Positions 1-9,060 of a stretch of 64,000 nucleotides of DNA are shown in pieces. This DNA comes from Methanobacterium_C sp963845285 (lineage in GTDB: Archaea; Methanobacteriota; Methanobacteria; Methanobacteriales; Methanobacteriaceae), in NCBI GenBank assembly GCA_963845285.1, contig CAWJRO010000015.1, forward strand, positions 62,001-126,000, given 5' to 3'. The translations under genes were made by a program, and so were the position numbers. Every line of letters starts with the position of its first letter. Positions within the stretch are counted from its first letter, which is position 1. The notes under the pieces were generated by a model. It made no database searches. It had not been told where the DNA came from and saw nothing but the letters and a program-made list of their open reading frames with translations.

Positions 1-147
1 ATATTGGTTAACAAGATGGAATATTACCATGTTTAACTGTTCAATCATAAAAATATCAACCTTTAATTTTAATTTTTCCCGTAATTCGCTTATATTGTTA
101 TAACTATACTTAGCTACATTTATGTGGGTTAACCTTAAAAGAGCCAA
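1..147 (-). other. Open reading frame running off the left edge, possible gene start or remnant
   Basis: A 49-codon frame is open on the minus strand from a possible TTG start at 147 to the first base of the window; an in-frame TAA lies immediately upstream. The translation includes an acidic/basic helical stretch (SELREKLKLKVDIFMIEQ). No ribosome binding site precedes the TTG, so this may be the start of a leftward gene, a gene fragment, or chance. No family is recognised. Confidence 0.25.
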
Positions 148-206
148 ATATTATGGGTTTTTTAGAAATAGTATCACATACTTCTTGAGTCTTAGTTTTG
201 GGGGTT

Positions 207-251
207 ATATTTAAGTATTTATTCCCGAGTTACACCCCAATCTTAACCCAC
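207..251. repeat. Left copy of a 45-bp direct repeat flanking the PAP2 gene
   Basis: Begins ATATTTAAGTATTTATTCCC and continues GAGTTACACCCCAATCTTAACCCAC. A near-identical copy, with about four differences, lies in the same orientation at 1194-1238, so the pair brackets the PAP2 gene. The function is unknown; it could be an intergenic repeat family or a trace of a duplication. Confidence 0.8.
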
Positions 252-302
252 TTTGAACCCATTTTTTTAATTTAAAAAATAATTTTATCTACTTATTTTA
301 CA

Positions 303-944
303 TCAAAAAATTTTTTTTACATTACCAACAATGTCTAAACTCACTATTTTATCCATATAAATCATTTTAGAAATTTTACTGTTGAAAATGTTGTTCTCAA
401 ACTTTAAGACTATTATAGCAGATATTAACCCTAATAATGCTCCAAAAACAACATCAAATGGATAATGAACCCCAATATAGACCCTGGAAAATCCAATAAG
501 TGCTGCAAATGCAATTAATGGATAAATCAATCTTAATTTTTTATTTTTAAAGTTTAAACTGTATTTTAGGCCTAAAACTGTGGCAACTGCAAATGAACTT
601 GTTGTGTGACCTGAAGGGAACGAATAAATCTCAGTTTCAGGAACAAGTTGATGGACATTACTCAAAACAAGGAAAGGCCTAGGCTCTGCCACTACATATT
701 TCAGGATATATGCAACCCCATTTCCTAAGAATAATACTATTAATCCGAGAATAGCTACTTTTTTAGCTTTTTTACCTCCAAATAGATACAATGCTCCGCA
801 AATAAGTCCCCATGTCATTAAACTTCCAAAATTTGTCAAAGACGGCATTAAAATATCTAAAAAACTATTTTCCATTCCTAAATTAATATAATAAAACAGA
901 TAAATGTTGTAATGCATTAACTCTGTAATTAAAATATTATACAT
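303..944 (-). CDS. PAP2-family membrane phosphatase
   Basis: Type-2 phosphatidic acid phosphatase superfamily, 213 aa. All three signature blocks are visible: K82-x6-RP (ending RP at 89-90), PSGH at 110-113, and SR-x5-H-x3-D at 153-164. In this family the two histidines and arginines catalyse dephosphorylation of lipid phosphates or undecaprenyl/polyprenyl pyrophosphates at the membrane. Hydrophobic segments near 28-56, 64-82, 115-135 and 140-185 fit an integral membrane enzyme. In an archaeon, recycling of a polyprenyl carrier for pseudomurein or glycan synthesis is a reasonable inference, but the substrate cannot be read from sequence. The start is supported by GGAGT about 9 nt upstream. 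It appears monocistronic. Confidence 0.9.
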   Translation of the reverse strand: MYNILITELMHYNIYLFYYINLGMENSFLDILMPSLTNFGSLMTWGLICGALYLFGGKKAKKVAILGLIVLFLGNGVAYILKYVVAEPRPFLVLSNVHQLVPETEIYSFPSGHTTSSFAVATVLGLKYSLNFKNKKLRLIYPLIAFAALIGFSRVYIGVHYPFDVVFGALLGLISAIIVLKFENNIFNSKISKMIYMDKIVSLDIVGNVKKIF

Positions 945-1604
945 TATTAATAACTCCTATAACTCTAAAATTATTATATTATTCTGTAATTATCCTATAA
1001 CTATCGTAAGTTTAACTAAGCAAAAAATACCAATACACGACAGTTTAATACAAATAAACATTGATGAACTTTTCAAATCCTAAATTAACCTTTTGATTCT
1101 TTTAAAAAGATGTTTTATGGCCTTTTGTTATTATTTCTTTGAAATCGACAGTTTTAAGATTAATTCATTTAACAAACTTTATTTTTATGAGGAATATTTA
1201 AGTATTTATTCCAGAGTTACACCCCAATCCTAACCCAATTTTCTCCTGTTCCTTGAGGTATATTTTACTTGAGCTATATTTTATAATAGTTAATAAGAAT
1301 AAAAATTCCACAATCCCTATAACTCCTAAATATGGGCACTGTTTAATCAAAAGCCCATTTAACATTAATGTGTAGATCTATAAAAAGATGAAAAACAATT
1401 TAGTTTTTTATAATAAAATTGAACACCATGAACCCTTTTAATAATAGTGCTCCTCTCATTTATATTCTTTTTATTCAAATCCAGGTTAAAACTGAAATAT
1501 ATTCTGAATTTTAGTATCATAAAATCATAATGTTACATATTTCCAGTCTATTACATTAGAATGATGCACTATGGGTATTATATATTAAATTATAATTTAT
1601 TAAA
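945..1604. other. Long AT-rich intergenic region
   Basis: Apart from the 45-bp repeat copy at 1194-1238, I see no coding frame, RNA gene or strong hairpin in this stretch between the convergent 3' end of the peptidase-like gene and the PAP2 start. The short plus-strand frame that begins at 1561 is antisense to the following gene. Confidence 0.5.
1194..1238. repeat. Right copy of the 45-bp direct repeat flanking the PAP2 gene
   Basis: Same orientation as the copy at 207-251; both share TTAAGTATTTATTCC, then GAGTTACACCCCAAT and TAACCCA. It lies in the intergenic region upstream of the PAP2 gene. Confidence 0.8.
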
Positions 1605-2495
1605 TTATAATGTCCCTGTATACTGTAAAAATGATATCATATTTTTGTATGAAATTTCTGAGCTTCCGGGTTTAACTGTACCGTGGGGTGATAGAACTTC
1701 ACTGACTATTGATGTGATTTTTTTATTGGTACTTACAGTTGTTAAGAGTCCAGGATAGGGTATTGCATTTAATAATGATACATTAGTGTTTTTAGCCATG
1801 TATTTGGCTAGGTCCTGGCTTGTTTTGTTGTTGTAGTATATTACGCAGTTTTTTCCCGGTACATCATGTGGTTGTGATGAATGGAAATCACCAAGGTATT
1901 TGACGTTATTTTTAAGAGCAGTTTGAATTATAATGTTTGTTGGACTTCCGGGAGTTCTTGTTATGATATTTGGGTTTTTACCATGGTAAAGTCGAGTGTT
2001 TGCTGCTGTATCGCATGGTACTGCGAAGGGTATTATATAAATTGTACCTTTGATCTTTGTGGTTACTAAATCATTTATGAGATTCATTGCAGCTATTTGC
2101 GTTGGTAATTCTGCTCCATGAACCCCTGCAACGATCATAACGTGTGGTTCGCTCCCATCTCCAAACGTGACCATAGGAGTTCCGTTTTGAGCTGTTGCAA
2201 TGATTTTGTTGCTCAATTCTGTTTTTGGTATGTATTGCATGATAACTCTGTTATTAGTAATGTCTCCACCAGTACTATTATCTATAACTGTTATTGTGTA
2301 CTTATTTGGAGTTTTAGTATGGTTAAGGGGACTGTTGAAATTTGATATTTCATTTGTGTAATCCATCATCAAAAAGCCCACAATTATGAATAAAAATATA
2401 ACTCCTAAAGATAGTAAAGAAAGTTTATTCTGTTTAAGTTTATTTAGTTGAGTTTTGATCCTTTTTGTGAAACTTAAGTTAAACTTTTTCTTCAT
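1605..2495 (-). CDS. Membrane-anchored AstE/AspA-like (M14-fold) zinc hydrolase
   Basis: A protein of about 296 aa with a basic N-terminus and one transmembrane segment, then an extracytoplasmic domain resembling succinylglutamate desuccinylase/aspartoacylase. The zinc-binding pattern H-G-A-E (VAGVHGAELPTQ) is clear, a later GDFHSSQPHD supplies a third candidate ligand, and SEVLSPHG near the end may hold the catalytic Glu. These proteins hydrolyse small amide or peptide bonds; relatives in methanogens are uncharacterised. The ATG at 2495 (MKKKFNLSF) is preferred over an upstream TTG because AGGAT lies 5 nt before it. The substrate is unknown; a cell-wall peptide is an inference only. Confidence 0.7.
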   Translation of the reverse strand: MKKKFNLSFTKRIKTQLNKLKQNKLSLLSLGVIFLFIIVGFLMMDYTNEISNFNSPLNHTKTPNKYTITVIDNSTGGDITNNRVIMQYIPKTELSNKIIATAQNGTPMVTFGDGSEPHVMIVAGVHGAELPTQIAAMNLINDLVTTKIKGTIYIIPFAVPCDTAANTRLYHGKNPNIITRTPGSPTNIIIQTALKNNVKYLGDFHSSQPHDVPGKNCVIYYNNKTSQDLAKYMAKNTNVSLLNAIPYPGLLTTVSTNKKITSIVSEVLSPHGTVKPGSSEISYKNMISFLQYTGTL

Positions 2496-2513
2496 ATTTA
2501 TCCTAAAAAACAA

Positions 2514-2866
2514 CTCCGTTTAGATCAATTTTTATATTACTACCATTTTTTTTCTTCTGAGTTTGTAGTTGGTACCCTTATCCTGTATTATAATTTAGAT
2601 TCAATTTATTAAAATATTTATTTACAGTTGCATGGGTTGTTTTTGTAAAGTTGTTGGTAATACTGATTGGTGTGTGGACTTCTACAAATAAAAAAAAGTT
2701 TTGAAAAGTTTAAAAATTGATAAACTTATGAGAATTGATAAACTTATGAGAAATGAGAAGTTTTAGGAACTCTTTATACTAAATAAAATTTGAATCTCAC
2801 CTCATGGAAAAGAAAGAAATTCACATCTTATAAATTATCAAGTTATTAAATCACCACTATTTTAAT
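2514..2866. other. Intergenic region with an exact 18-bp tandem duplication
   Basis: AT-rich gap with no gene. It contains two exact adjacent copies of AATTGATAAACTTATGAG at 2715-2732 and 2733-2750, probably a slippage duplication or a paired binding site. Confidence 0.6.
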
Positions 2867-3190
2867 TTACCACGTTATCTTAAATAAAATACTTAAAGCT
2901 ACAAGTTGTATCAAGTTTATTGCTGAAAGTTCTAATAAATGTTCTGTACCCTCAGGATTATGGGTTCCTGCACCTGAAATTAAAAGGAGAACCAGAAACA
3001 CAGTTGCAATGAAGTTTTGGGCTAAAAGGACTAGTGAAAAATATAGAAGTCCTATTGTGAATTCAGATTTCAGTTTATGGTAACTGTTCCAGTAAATGTA
3101 AAACAATCCCAACAGTAAGGAAATATTTATAATTCCCACTCCAATAGCCACATACTGAATCACATTTAAAAATCCAGGGTTTAGTATCAT
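2867..3190 (-). CDS. Small multi-spanning membrane protein
   Basis: 107 aa with three strongly hydrophobic segments (about residues 10-32, 42-70 and 88-105) and no recognisable catalytic motif. It lies 39 nt downstream of the winged-helix regulator gene on the same strand, so the two are probably co-transcribed. Regulator-plus-small-membrane-protein pairs of this kind are common in methanogens and usually uncharacterised. Confidence 0.65.
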   Translation of the reverse strand: MILNPGFLNVIQYVAIGVGIINISLLLGLFYIYWNSYHKLKSEFTIGLLYFSLVLLAQNFIATVFLVLLLISGAGTHNPEGTEHLLELSAINLIQLVALSILFKITW

Positions 3191-3229
3191 CTTTTCACCA
3201 CTTCAATTACTACTCCTTTTTGTATAATT

Positions 3230-3520
3230 TTATTTTGTTCCAATTTTTTCCCAAATTTCTTCAAAGATATCATAATTTTCTTCCATTTCAGCAGAGAGAA
3301 AATATAACTTACCATAGGTATCTCCAGTTGGTTTAATCACATTATTCTTCTCTAAAATCTTGATATGATGTCTTACAGTTTTATAATCCAAGTTAAGTTC
3401 CTCTGGAAGCTGATGCATATTATAAGGCCTATCTGCCAGCGCTTTAATTATCCTGGCTCGATTTATACCTCCCCTCTTACCAGCTATTAACCACCAGAGC
3501 AACTTTTTCATGAATATCAC
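3230..3520 (-). CDS. Winged-helix (ArsR-like) transcriptional regulator
   Basis: 96 aa. Residues about 18-75 form a winged helix of the archaeal ArsR/HTH_20 type: GGINRARIIKALADRP, then a recognition helix around LNLDYKTVRHHIKILEKN, and a wing (GDTYGKLYFL). The N-terminal hydrophobic stretch KKLLWWLIAG is typical of methanogen homologues. A GTG start at 3520 has AGGAT 6 nt upstream; an alternative ATG lies at 3511. It probably regulates its own two-gene operon with the downstream membrane protein. The signal is unknown. Confidence 0.75.
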   Translation of the reverse strand: MIFMKKLLWWLIAGKRGGINRARIIKALADRPYNMHQLPEELNLDYKTVRHHIKILEKNNVIKPTGDTYGKLYFLSAEMEENYDIFEEIWEKIGTK

Positions 3521-4116
3521 ACATTTATCCTAATTTTATTAAAATTAAGAAATTTCTTTATTGACCTATTATCAGATGAAATCTATTATATGAAATTTAA
3601 TTATCGATAGGTTTTATTAGTTAATTATTGTACATTAAACCACTTAAATTTGTAGAAGATTGAGAGTTTAACCTTTGAAGAATTCATTTGGAGGATAAAA
3701 ATTCAAAATATATCTTGGAATATTTTGGAATAGCAAAAATAATAATAATAAACCGTTGTTGAGCATCACTAATTGGTAAAAATCATTCCAGTGTATTTAT
3801 ATTCTTAAAAACTATTGTAAGAGTTAATTCAAATTATCCAATCAGATCAGTGCCTGATCTTAACAATTTTAGTGTATATGCTTGTTGAACGTAAAATCAA
3901 TTGAAATTGAGCAATAAAATAACTAGAGATGTTTTATTAAAAATATTTCATTAAAAAATAATAATTAATTTAATATTTTATTATCCAATAAACTAAAAAT
4001 CATCATTTTTTATTTTAAGGTTTTTCAATAATTTTAAGTCCTTTGAACATCAAAAATTAATAAGAAACTGATTATAATTCCTGATTTTAATACATCTTAA
4101 AATGGGAGGATTATGA
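3521..4116. other. Intergenic region between divergent genes
   Basis: About 600 bp of AT-rich sequence that must hold the divergent promoters of the winged-helix gene and of the DUF255 gene. I see no additional coding frame with a ribosome binding site and no strong hairpin. Confidence 0.4.
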
Positions 4117-6207
4117 ATGGTTAGTTCAAAAAAAGGTTACAACCACCTTAAAAATGAAAAGAGCCCCTATTTAATCCAGCATGCTGATAACCCAGTGGAC
4201 TGGTATCCCTGGGGTGATGAAGCATTCAAAAAGGCTGAAAATGAAGATAAACCTATTTTTTTATCCATAGGATATTCAACATGCCATTGGTGCCATGTAA
4301 TGGCCCACGAATCATTTGAAGACCCTGAAATAGGGGAACTTATCAATAAAATTTTTGTGCCTGTGAAAGTGGATCGTGAAGAACGGCCCGATGTTGACAG
4401 AATTTATATGGACGTCTGCCAGATAATGACAGGCACAGGGGGTTGGCCCCTGACCATAGTAATGACTCCTGATAAAAAACCGTTTTTTGCTGGTACATAT
4501 TTTCCAAAAGAAAGCAGGTATGGTAGTATTGGTTTGAAAGACCTTATCTTAAACGTTGAGGAAATATGGAATGATAACAGGAAAGACGTTCTCAATTCTG
4601 GAGAACAGGTATTCCGGGCACTTAAGGATGTATCCTTAACACCAAGAGGAGGAGAAATTGAGGCAAAAATACTTGAAAAAACATATGATGCACTTTCAAA
4701 GACTTTTGATTATGAATATGGAGGATTTGGGGACTTCCAGAAATTTCCAACACCTCACAATCTCATGTTCCTTTTAAGATATTGGAAAAGAACAGGAAAC
4801 AAAAATGCACTCCATATGGTTGAAAAAACCATTGATTCCATGTATATGGGTGGTATATATGATCATTTGGGCTTTGGGTTCCACCGATACTCCGTAGATC
4901 CCGGTTGGGTTGTCCCACACTTTGAGAAAATGCTCTATGACCAGGCATTAATTTCAATGGTTTACATAGAGGCATTTCAGGCAACAGGAAATGAGGAGTA
5001 CAAAAAGATTGCAGAACAAATTTTTAAATATGTTTTTAGAAATATGAAATCTCCTGAAGGTGGTTTTTACTCTGCAGAAGATGCTGACACCGAAGAAATC
5101 GAAGGAAAATTTTATCTATGGACAAAAAAAGAAATTTTTGATGCTCTGGACCCTGATGAAGCCAAAACGATATGCAAAGTCTTCAATATAAAAGAATCAG
5201 GTAACTTTGAAGATGAAACAATTGGAGAAGAAACAGGAGCAAATATACTTTATTTAAAGAGTTCTATTGGAGAATTAGCAGAAAGTTTAGGGATCTCAAG
5301 AAGGAAAGTTGAAGATAAAATAGAAACATCCAGAATGAAACTCTTCCAGAATCGTAAAACTCGGGTACGCCCTCAAAAGGATGATAAAATACTTACAGAT
5401 TGGAATGGACTTATGATAGCTGCTCTTGCAAAGGCTGCACAGGCTTTTAACGATCCAAAATATTCAAAGGCCGCAGAAGATGCTGCAAATTTCATTTTAG
5501 ATAAAATGTGTAAAGAAAACCGTTTATTCCACAGGTACAGGGATAACGAGGCAGCAATTCCAGGTAACCTTGATGACCACGCTTTCATGATCTGGGGGCT
5601 TCTGGAATTATATGAAGCTGTTTTTAATGTAAAATATCTTAAAAAAGCTTTAAAACTCAATAAAGTTCTTATAGAACATTTTTGGGACGAAAAAGATGGT
5701 GGTTTTTATTTCACACCCAATGACACTGAACATGTGCTTTTATGGGAGAAACAAACCTACGATGGTGCATTGCCATCAGGAAACTCTGTTGAAATGTTTA
5801 ATTTAATTAAACTTGCCAGAATAACCGAGGATCCAGAACTTGAGAGAAGATCCATTGATCTGGAACGTGCCTTTTCAACGCAGATAAGGAGAACTCCACT
5901 CGTCCACACCCACTTCATGGAAGCCATTGATTTTAAGGTAGGACCATCCTATGAAGTGGTTGTAGTTGGAGATCCCGAAGCCAACGACACACACAAAATG
6001 ATTCAATCTATTAGAAGCCATTTTATCCCTAACAAAGTTTTCCTATTAAAAGATGAAAATAATCCGGACATATCAGAAATTGTAGAATCCATGAAATACA
6101 AAGAAAATATTGGTGGGAAAGCCACAGCTTATGTGTGTGCTGAAGGAAGCTGTAAAAACCCAACAACAGATGTGCGTGAGATGCTGAATCTTCTAAATGT
6201 TAATTAA
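4117..6207 (+). CDS. DUF255/YyaL (SSP411) thioredoxin-domain protein
   Basis: 696 aa, the normal length for this widespread family. The N-terminal DUF255 thioredoxin-like domain (residues about 1-165) contains the hallmark NEKSPYLIQHADNPVDWYPW block and a CxxC motif, C56-H-W-C59. The remainder is a six-hairpin (alpha/alpha)6 glycosidase-like fold, with HFEKMLYDQA and TDWNGLMIAALAKA as recognisable family blocks. The biological role is unknown; a redox-linked or N-acylglucosamine-epimerase-like function has been suggested for relatives. A GGGAGGAT ribosome binding site precedes the ATG. It appears monocistronic. Confidence 0.92.
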   Translation: MVSSKKGYNHLKNEKSPYLIQHADNPVDWYPWGDEAFKKAENEDKPIFLSIGYSTCHWCHVMAHESFEDPEIGELINKIFVPVKVDREERPDVDRIYMDVCQIMTGTGGWPLTIVMTPDKKPFFAGTYFPKESRYGSIGLKDLILNVEEIWNDNRKDVLNSGEQVFRALKDVSLTPRGGEIEAKILEKTYDALSKTFDYEYGGFGDFQKFPTPHNLMFLLRYWKRTGNKNALHMVEKTIDSMYMGGIYDHLGFGFHRYSVDPGWVVPHFEKMLYDQALISMVYIEAFQATGNEEYKKIAEQIFKYVFRNMKSPEGGFYSAEDADTEEIEGKFYLWTKKEIFDALDPDEAKTICKVFNIKESGNFEDETIGEETGANILYLKSSIGELAESLGISRRKVEDKIETSRMKLFQNRKTRVRPQKDDKILTDWNGLMIAALAKAAQAFNDPKYSKAAEDAANFILDKMCKENRLFHRYRDNEAAIPGNLDDHAFMIWGLLELYEAVFNVKYLKKALKLNKVLIEHFWDEKDGGFYFTPNDTEHVLLWEKQTYDGALPSGNSVEMFNLIKLARITEDPELERRSIDLERAFSTQIRRTPLVHTHFMEAIDFKVGPSYEVVVVGDPEANDTHKMIQSIRSHFIPNKVFLLKDENNPDISEIVESMKYKENIGGKATAYVCAEGSCKNPTTDVREMLNLLNVN

Positions 6208-6320
6208 AGTTCATAAATATTTAAATTTAATATATAATCACCATCTACTATTGATACAGTACGTAAATTTAATTCCATATTAATTTCAATTTTTAATCCC
6301 TTAGAAGGAATTGATAAAAA

Positions 6321-6470
6321 ATGGACATAGTAAATGCGTTGGTAAATTTCTTTAGTGCATTATTTAATGCAGTTGGTATCGTGATATTTGCAATTATCTT
6401 AGGGTTTGTTATTGCAGCAATAATAGGTATAATTGCTTTAGTAGTTCTTGAAATAAAACGTAGAATATGA
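6321..6470 (+). CDS. 49-aa single-pass membrane peptide
   Basis: A short frame beginning MDIVNALVNFFSALFNAVGI, with a hydrophobic segment at about 18-42 and ending in basic residues (EIKRRI), which predicts N-out/C-in orientation. AGAAGGA lies about 10 nt before the ATG. No family recognised. It follows the DUF255 gene by about 110 nt. Confidence 0.55.
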   Translation: MDIVNALVNFFSALFNAVGIVIFAIILGFVIAAIIGIIALVVLEIKRRI

Positions 6471-6619
6471 CCCTGTTTTGGATATACTTACGAAATAATA
6501 ATTATTACTAAAATTAAGAGAAAAATAAGTAATTATTTTCTAATTTTATTTATTTTGTAAAATTTTCAAAAAAGTGAATTATTAAATGACTTCCAGATCG
6601 GAGCTATCGAGATCTTGGT

Positions 6620-6651
6620 ATATACGGTATATACAAATATACGGTATATAC
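6620..6651. repeat. Tandem palindromic repeat ATATACGGTATATAC x2
   Basis: Two exact copies of the 15-mer ATATACGGTATATAC at 6620-6634 and 6637-6651, separated by AA. They sit immediately before the 60-bp repeat at 6645-6707. Candidate regulator binding site or element end. Confidence 0.7.
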
Positions 6652-6707
6652 GACTCCCTGGAAACCCTTGTTTTTTTACTTATTTATTAATTAATTATTA
6701 ATTAATT
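6645..6707. repeat. Left copy of a ~60-bp direct repeat flanking the paralogous gene pair
   Basis: The sequence includes TATATACG, then CC(C/A)..GGA.ACCCTTG and TTTTTTACTTATTTATTAAT. A similar copy in the same orientation lies at 7798-7858. The two copies bracket the tandem beta-sandwich genes. Confidence 0.75.
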
Positions 6708-6997
6708 ATTTAATTATTAATTTATATTTTGTTCTTTTATTGAGACCTATTCCTTATTTATTTAACCCCATAATAGCCGTATTTATTGTAAATCCTATTA
6801 AAACTCCAATAAAGATTAAATAAACCTGAAATAACCATTATAATGCATATATTTAATTATATATGTGTATAAGATATTTTGTTACTATTTTCAGTTAGAA
6901 ATTAATATTTTTTCTGTAGATCTTATCAAAAGATTTATATGTTATTAAAATATTCATTTAATATAATATTAGATATACTTAAACCGAGGTGATTTGA

Positions 6998-7321
6998 ATG
7001 GACTTAGAAAAGGTTGGAAATTTTTCCCTCCATAATGGGGGAGGCTTTGTTGCTAAGATACAGTTTAAATACTTGGAGAATGGTACTTGGAAATATTCCA
7101 AAAAGGGAAATGATATCATATTGGGTGTTACGAAAAAAGCTGATCCAGGGGAATATGGTGTTCCAAATGGAGTTCCTACTAAATTAAACGTTTTCGTTGT
7201 AGCAGGGTATGATAACTTAGCTAATCAACAGTTTATTTATGATAACAGTTATTCTGAGACTGCAAATTACCTTATTACTGGAACTACTTTGAACAATAAA
7301 CTTGGTTTAATTGAGTCTTAA
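6998..7321 (+). CDS. Small beta-sandwich protein, first of a tandem paralogous pair
   Basis: 107 aa, no signal peptide, no membrane segment, strongly beta-rich. The pattern LHNGGGFVAKIQFKY near the start, and TGTTLNNKLG at the end, loosely match the C-terminal beta-sandwich (domain 4) of thiol-activated cytolysins, in which a GAYVARF-like strand and a GTTL strand occupy equivalent places. The pore-forming domains and the tryptophan-rich undecapeptide are absent, so this is at most a lectin- or lipid-binding relative. GAGGTGATTTGA precedes the ATG. The next gene encodes a close paralogue. Function unknown. Confidence 0.7.
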   Translation: MDLEKVGNFSLHNGGGFVAKIQFKYLENGTWKYSKKGNDIILGVTKKADPGEYGVPNGVPTKLNVFVVAGYDNLANQQFIYDNSYSETANYLITGTTLNNKLGLIES

Positions 7322-7390
7322 ATCAACTAATATTCATTAATTTAGGGAATATGATGATATTAAACATATTTTGAACAGGAGTGATTTAGT

Positions 7391-7720
7391 ATGGGATTAG
7401 AAACAGTTGGAAACGTTTCTCTTCATAATGGAGGAGGCTTTGTTGCTAAAATACAGTTTAAATATTCTAATAATGGCGAATGGGAAGATTCAAGCAAAAG
7501 TGGGGATATAACATTAGGTGCTACAAAAAAAGTCGATCCAGGGGACTGTGGTGTTCCAAACGGAACTCATATTAAATTAAAAGTTTTCGTTGAAGCAGGA
7601 AAAGACAACTTGGCCAACAGAGAATTGATCTATGATAACACATCTGATGAAACAGCTGAATATGTTATTACTGGAACTACTCTGAACAATAAACTTGGCT
7701 TAATTGGATTCATCCACTAA
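7391..7720 (+). CDS. Small beta-sandwich protein, second of a tandem paralogous pair
   Basis: 109 aa, clearly homologous along its length to the preceding protein: VGNVSLHNGGGFVAKIQFKY at the start, a VDPGDCGVPNG turn and ITGTTLNNKLGLIG at the end. GGAG lies before the ATG. The 69-nt gap and shared orientation suggest an operon and a recent tandem duplication. The same distant similarity to cytolysin domain 4 applies; no pore-forming residues are present. A two-subunit binding complex is conceivable but not shown by sequence. Confidence 0.7.
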   Translation: MGLETVGNVSLHNGGGFVAKIQFKYSNNGEWEDSSKSGDITLGATKKVDPGDCGVPNGTHIKLKVFVEAGKDNLANRELIYDNTSDETAEYVITGTTLNNKLGLIGFIH

Positions 7721-7797
7721 CTTCCAAATATACCTTATTTTTAATCTTTTTTTCTCACTATAAATTCAATTGAAGAGGAAATTATCCTTTTAAACAG

Positions 7798-7858
7798 TAT
7801 ATACGGCTTCCAGGATACCCTTGATTTTTTACTTATTTATTAATTAATTATTAATATA
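7798..7858. repeat. Right copy of the ~60-bp direct repeat
   Basis: Same orientation as 6645-6707, sharing TATATACG, ACCCTTG and TTTTTTACTTATTTATTAAT. The pair defines a roughly 1.15-kb unit that contains both beta-sandwich genes. Confidence 0.75.
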
Positions 7859-7936
7859 TTTTATATAGTTTTTTAATATAGTTAAAATTCCACTAATAGC
7901 AAAGTATAATAATAATTTAATCTCATTTCTTTAATT

Positions 7937-8755
7937 ATGTTTTCATTTGATTCTTATTCATTTTGGGAAGAAGATTATCAGAATTTAGAGTCTGATTTTT
8001 TAAATTTTATAAAATATGTTCCATTATATCCAGAGCATGAGGATGTTTGGTCTTTTAAATTAGTAAATCAGTTATTATTAATTGGGAGTAGTATTGATTC
8101 ATTTTTTAAATGTGCAATGCATTCTTTAAAAAAAACATTTATAATAAACCCTTTAGAAAATGGGAAATATAATTTTGAGTATGAATCAAATGGAAGTAAT
8201 TATGCTTGCATGCATTGTGGAATCGGTTACGTTCCTGAAGACTTTAAAGAAGAATCAAATTTTTATAAAAATTTATTGAATGACAAAAATCCCAATATGG
8301 GGTTGTATAGAAATATATTTCAGGATTATTATAAGTTAAGTGATAAGTCCATATACGTTCTCAGAAATAAGGAAGAATTGAAGCCTTTTAAGGAATGGAA
8401 TGATGGAAAAAGCCCCGAATGGTGGAATGCCTACACGAAGTTAAAACATAGTAGGTTTGAAAATAGGAAGTTAGCAACTCTTAAAATGGTTTTAAATGCT
8501 TTAGCGGCATTATTTTTGTTGAATGTATATCATGTTGATAACAGAGAATACTTAGTCAATAACGGAATAATAAGAGGTAACTTAAATTTAAGTCAAGATT
8601 ACCGCAACTTTTTCAGTTCTTTAAAACCTATTAATACACTTGGACCAATTATAGCTAAAACAAATTTATTTGGATATGTTTGGGAAACTAAGTCTTCTTT
8701 ATGGAACCAACATCCATGGCAGATACTAGATCCAGGGAATGTTTACGGAATCTAA
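7937..8755 (+). CDS. Unrecognised protein, possibly HEPN-like helical fold
   Basis: 272 aa, acidic and aromatic-rich, cytoplasmic. No family is recognised with certainty. The arrangement of an early helix (LVNQLLLIGSSIDSFFKCA) and a late WWNAYTKLKHSRFEN followed by a hydrophobic helix resembles AbiV/HEPN-like proteins, in which a conserved W-x-N-K-H segment precedes the last helix. A CMHCG motif near residue 92 is isolated. No ribosome binding site is seen, so the transcript may be leaderless. It is very AT-rich, like the adjacent remnants, which suggests an acquired region. Confidence 0.6.
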   Translation: MFSFDSYSFWEEDYQNLESDFLNFIKYVPLYPEHEDVWSFKLVNQLLLIGSSIDSFFKCAMHSLKKTFIINPLENGKYNFEYESNGSNYACMHCGIGYVPEDFKEESNFYKNLLNDKNPNMGLYRNIFQDYYKLSDKSIYVLRNKEELKPFKEWNDGKSPEWWNAYTKLKHSRFENRKLATLKMVLNALAALFLLNVYHVDNREYLVNNGIIRGNLNLSQDYRNFFSSLKPINTLGPIIAKTNLFGYVWETKSSLWNQHPWQILDPGNVYGI

Positions 8756-8764
8756 TAAGTCTAA

Positions 8765-8911
8765 CTAATTAAACTTCTTCTCCATATTTCTTTCTTTTTT
8801 ATCCTTTTCGTAATGGTCTTTTCGTCGATGATCTATTGTACAATATTTTTGTCGAGCACAAGTAGTTTCAAATTCTTTACCACAGTACACACAAAAATCT
8901 TCGTTATTTTG
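8765..8911 (-). pseudogene. Zinc-finger protein remnant
   Basis: A minus-strand frame without a start codon (TAA directly upstream) encodes CVYCGKEF, then C-x5-YC and DHRRKDHYEKD, the pattern of small treble-clef or zinc-ribbon proteins. The missing 5' part indicates a decayed gene. Confidence 0.5.
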
Positions 8912-8958
8912 TTAAAGTGGTATTTTTTGTGCATAGTTCAAATTTAAAATATTGAGAA

Positions 8959-9060
8959 TTAATATTTTTTTCTATTTCTTAGCTTAGTTTCATGAGGTAA
9001 ACTGGCAGGAGTATGGCCTCTCAATTCATGTCTGTTCCATTCAATAAAAAAAATTAGAAA
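8959..9060 (-). pseudogene. Remnant of an integrase-core transposase C-terminus
   Basis: The frame ends IEWNRHELRGHTPASLPHET..., matching the last segment of rve-type (IS3/IS481-like) transposases, where an aromatic-N-x-x-R-x-H...TP motif follows the catalytic Glu. Stops close the frame upstream, so only the tail survives. It marks old insertion-sequence activity just left of the provirus. Confidence 0.6.
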
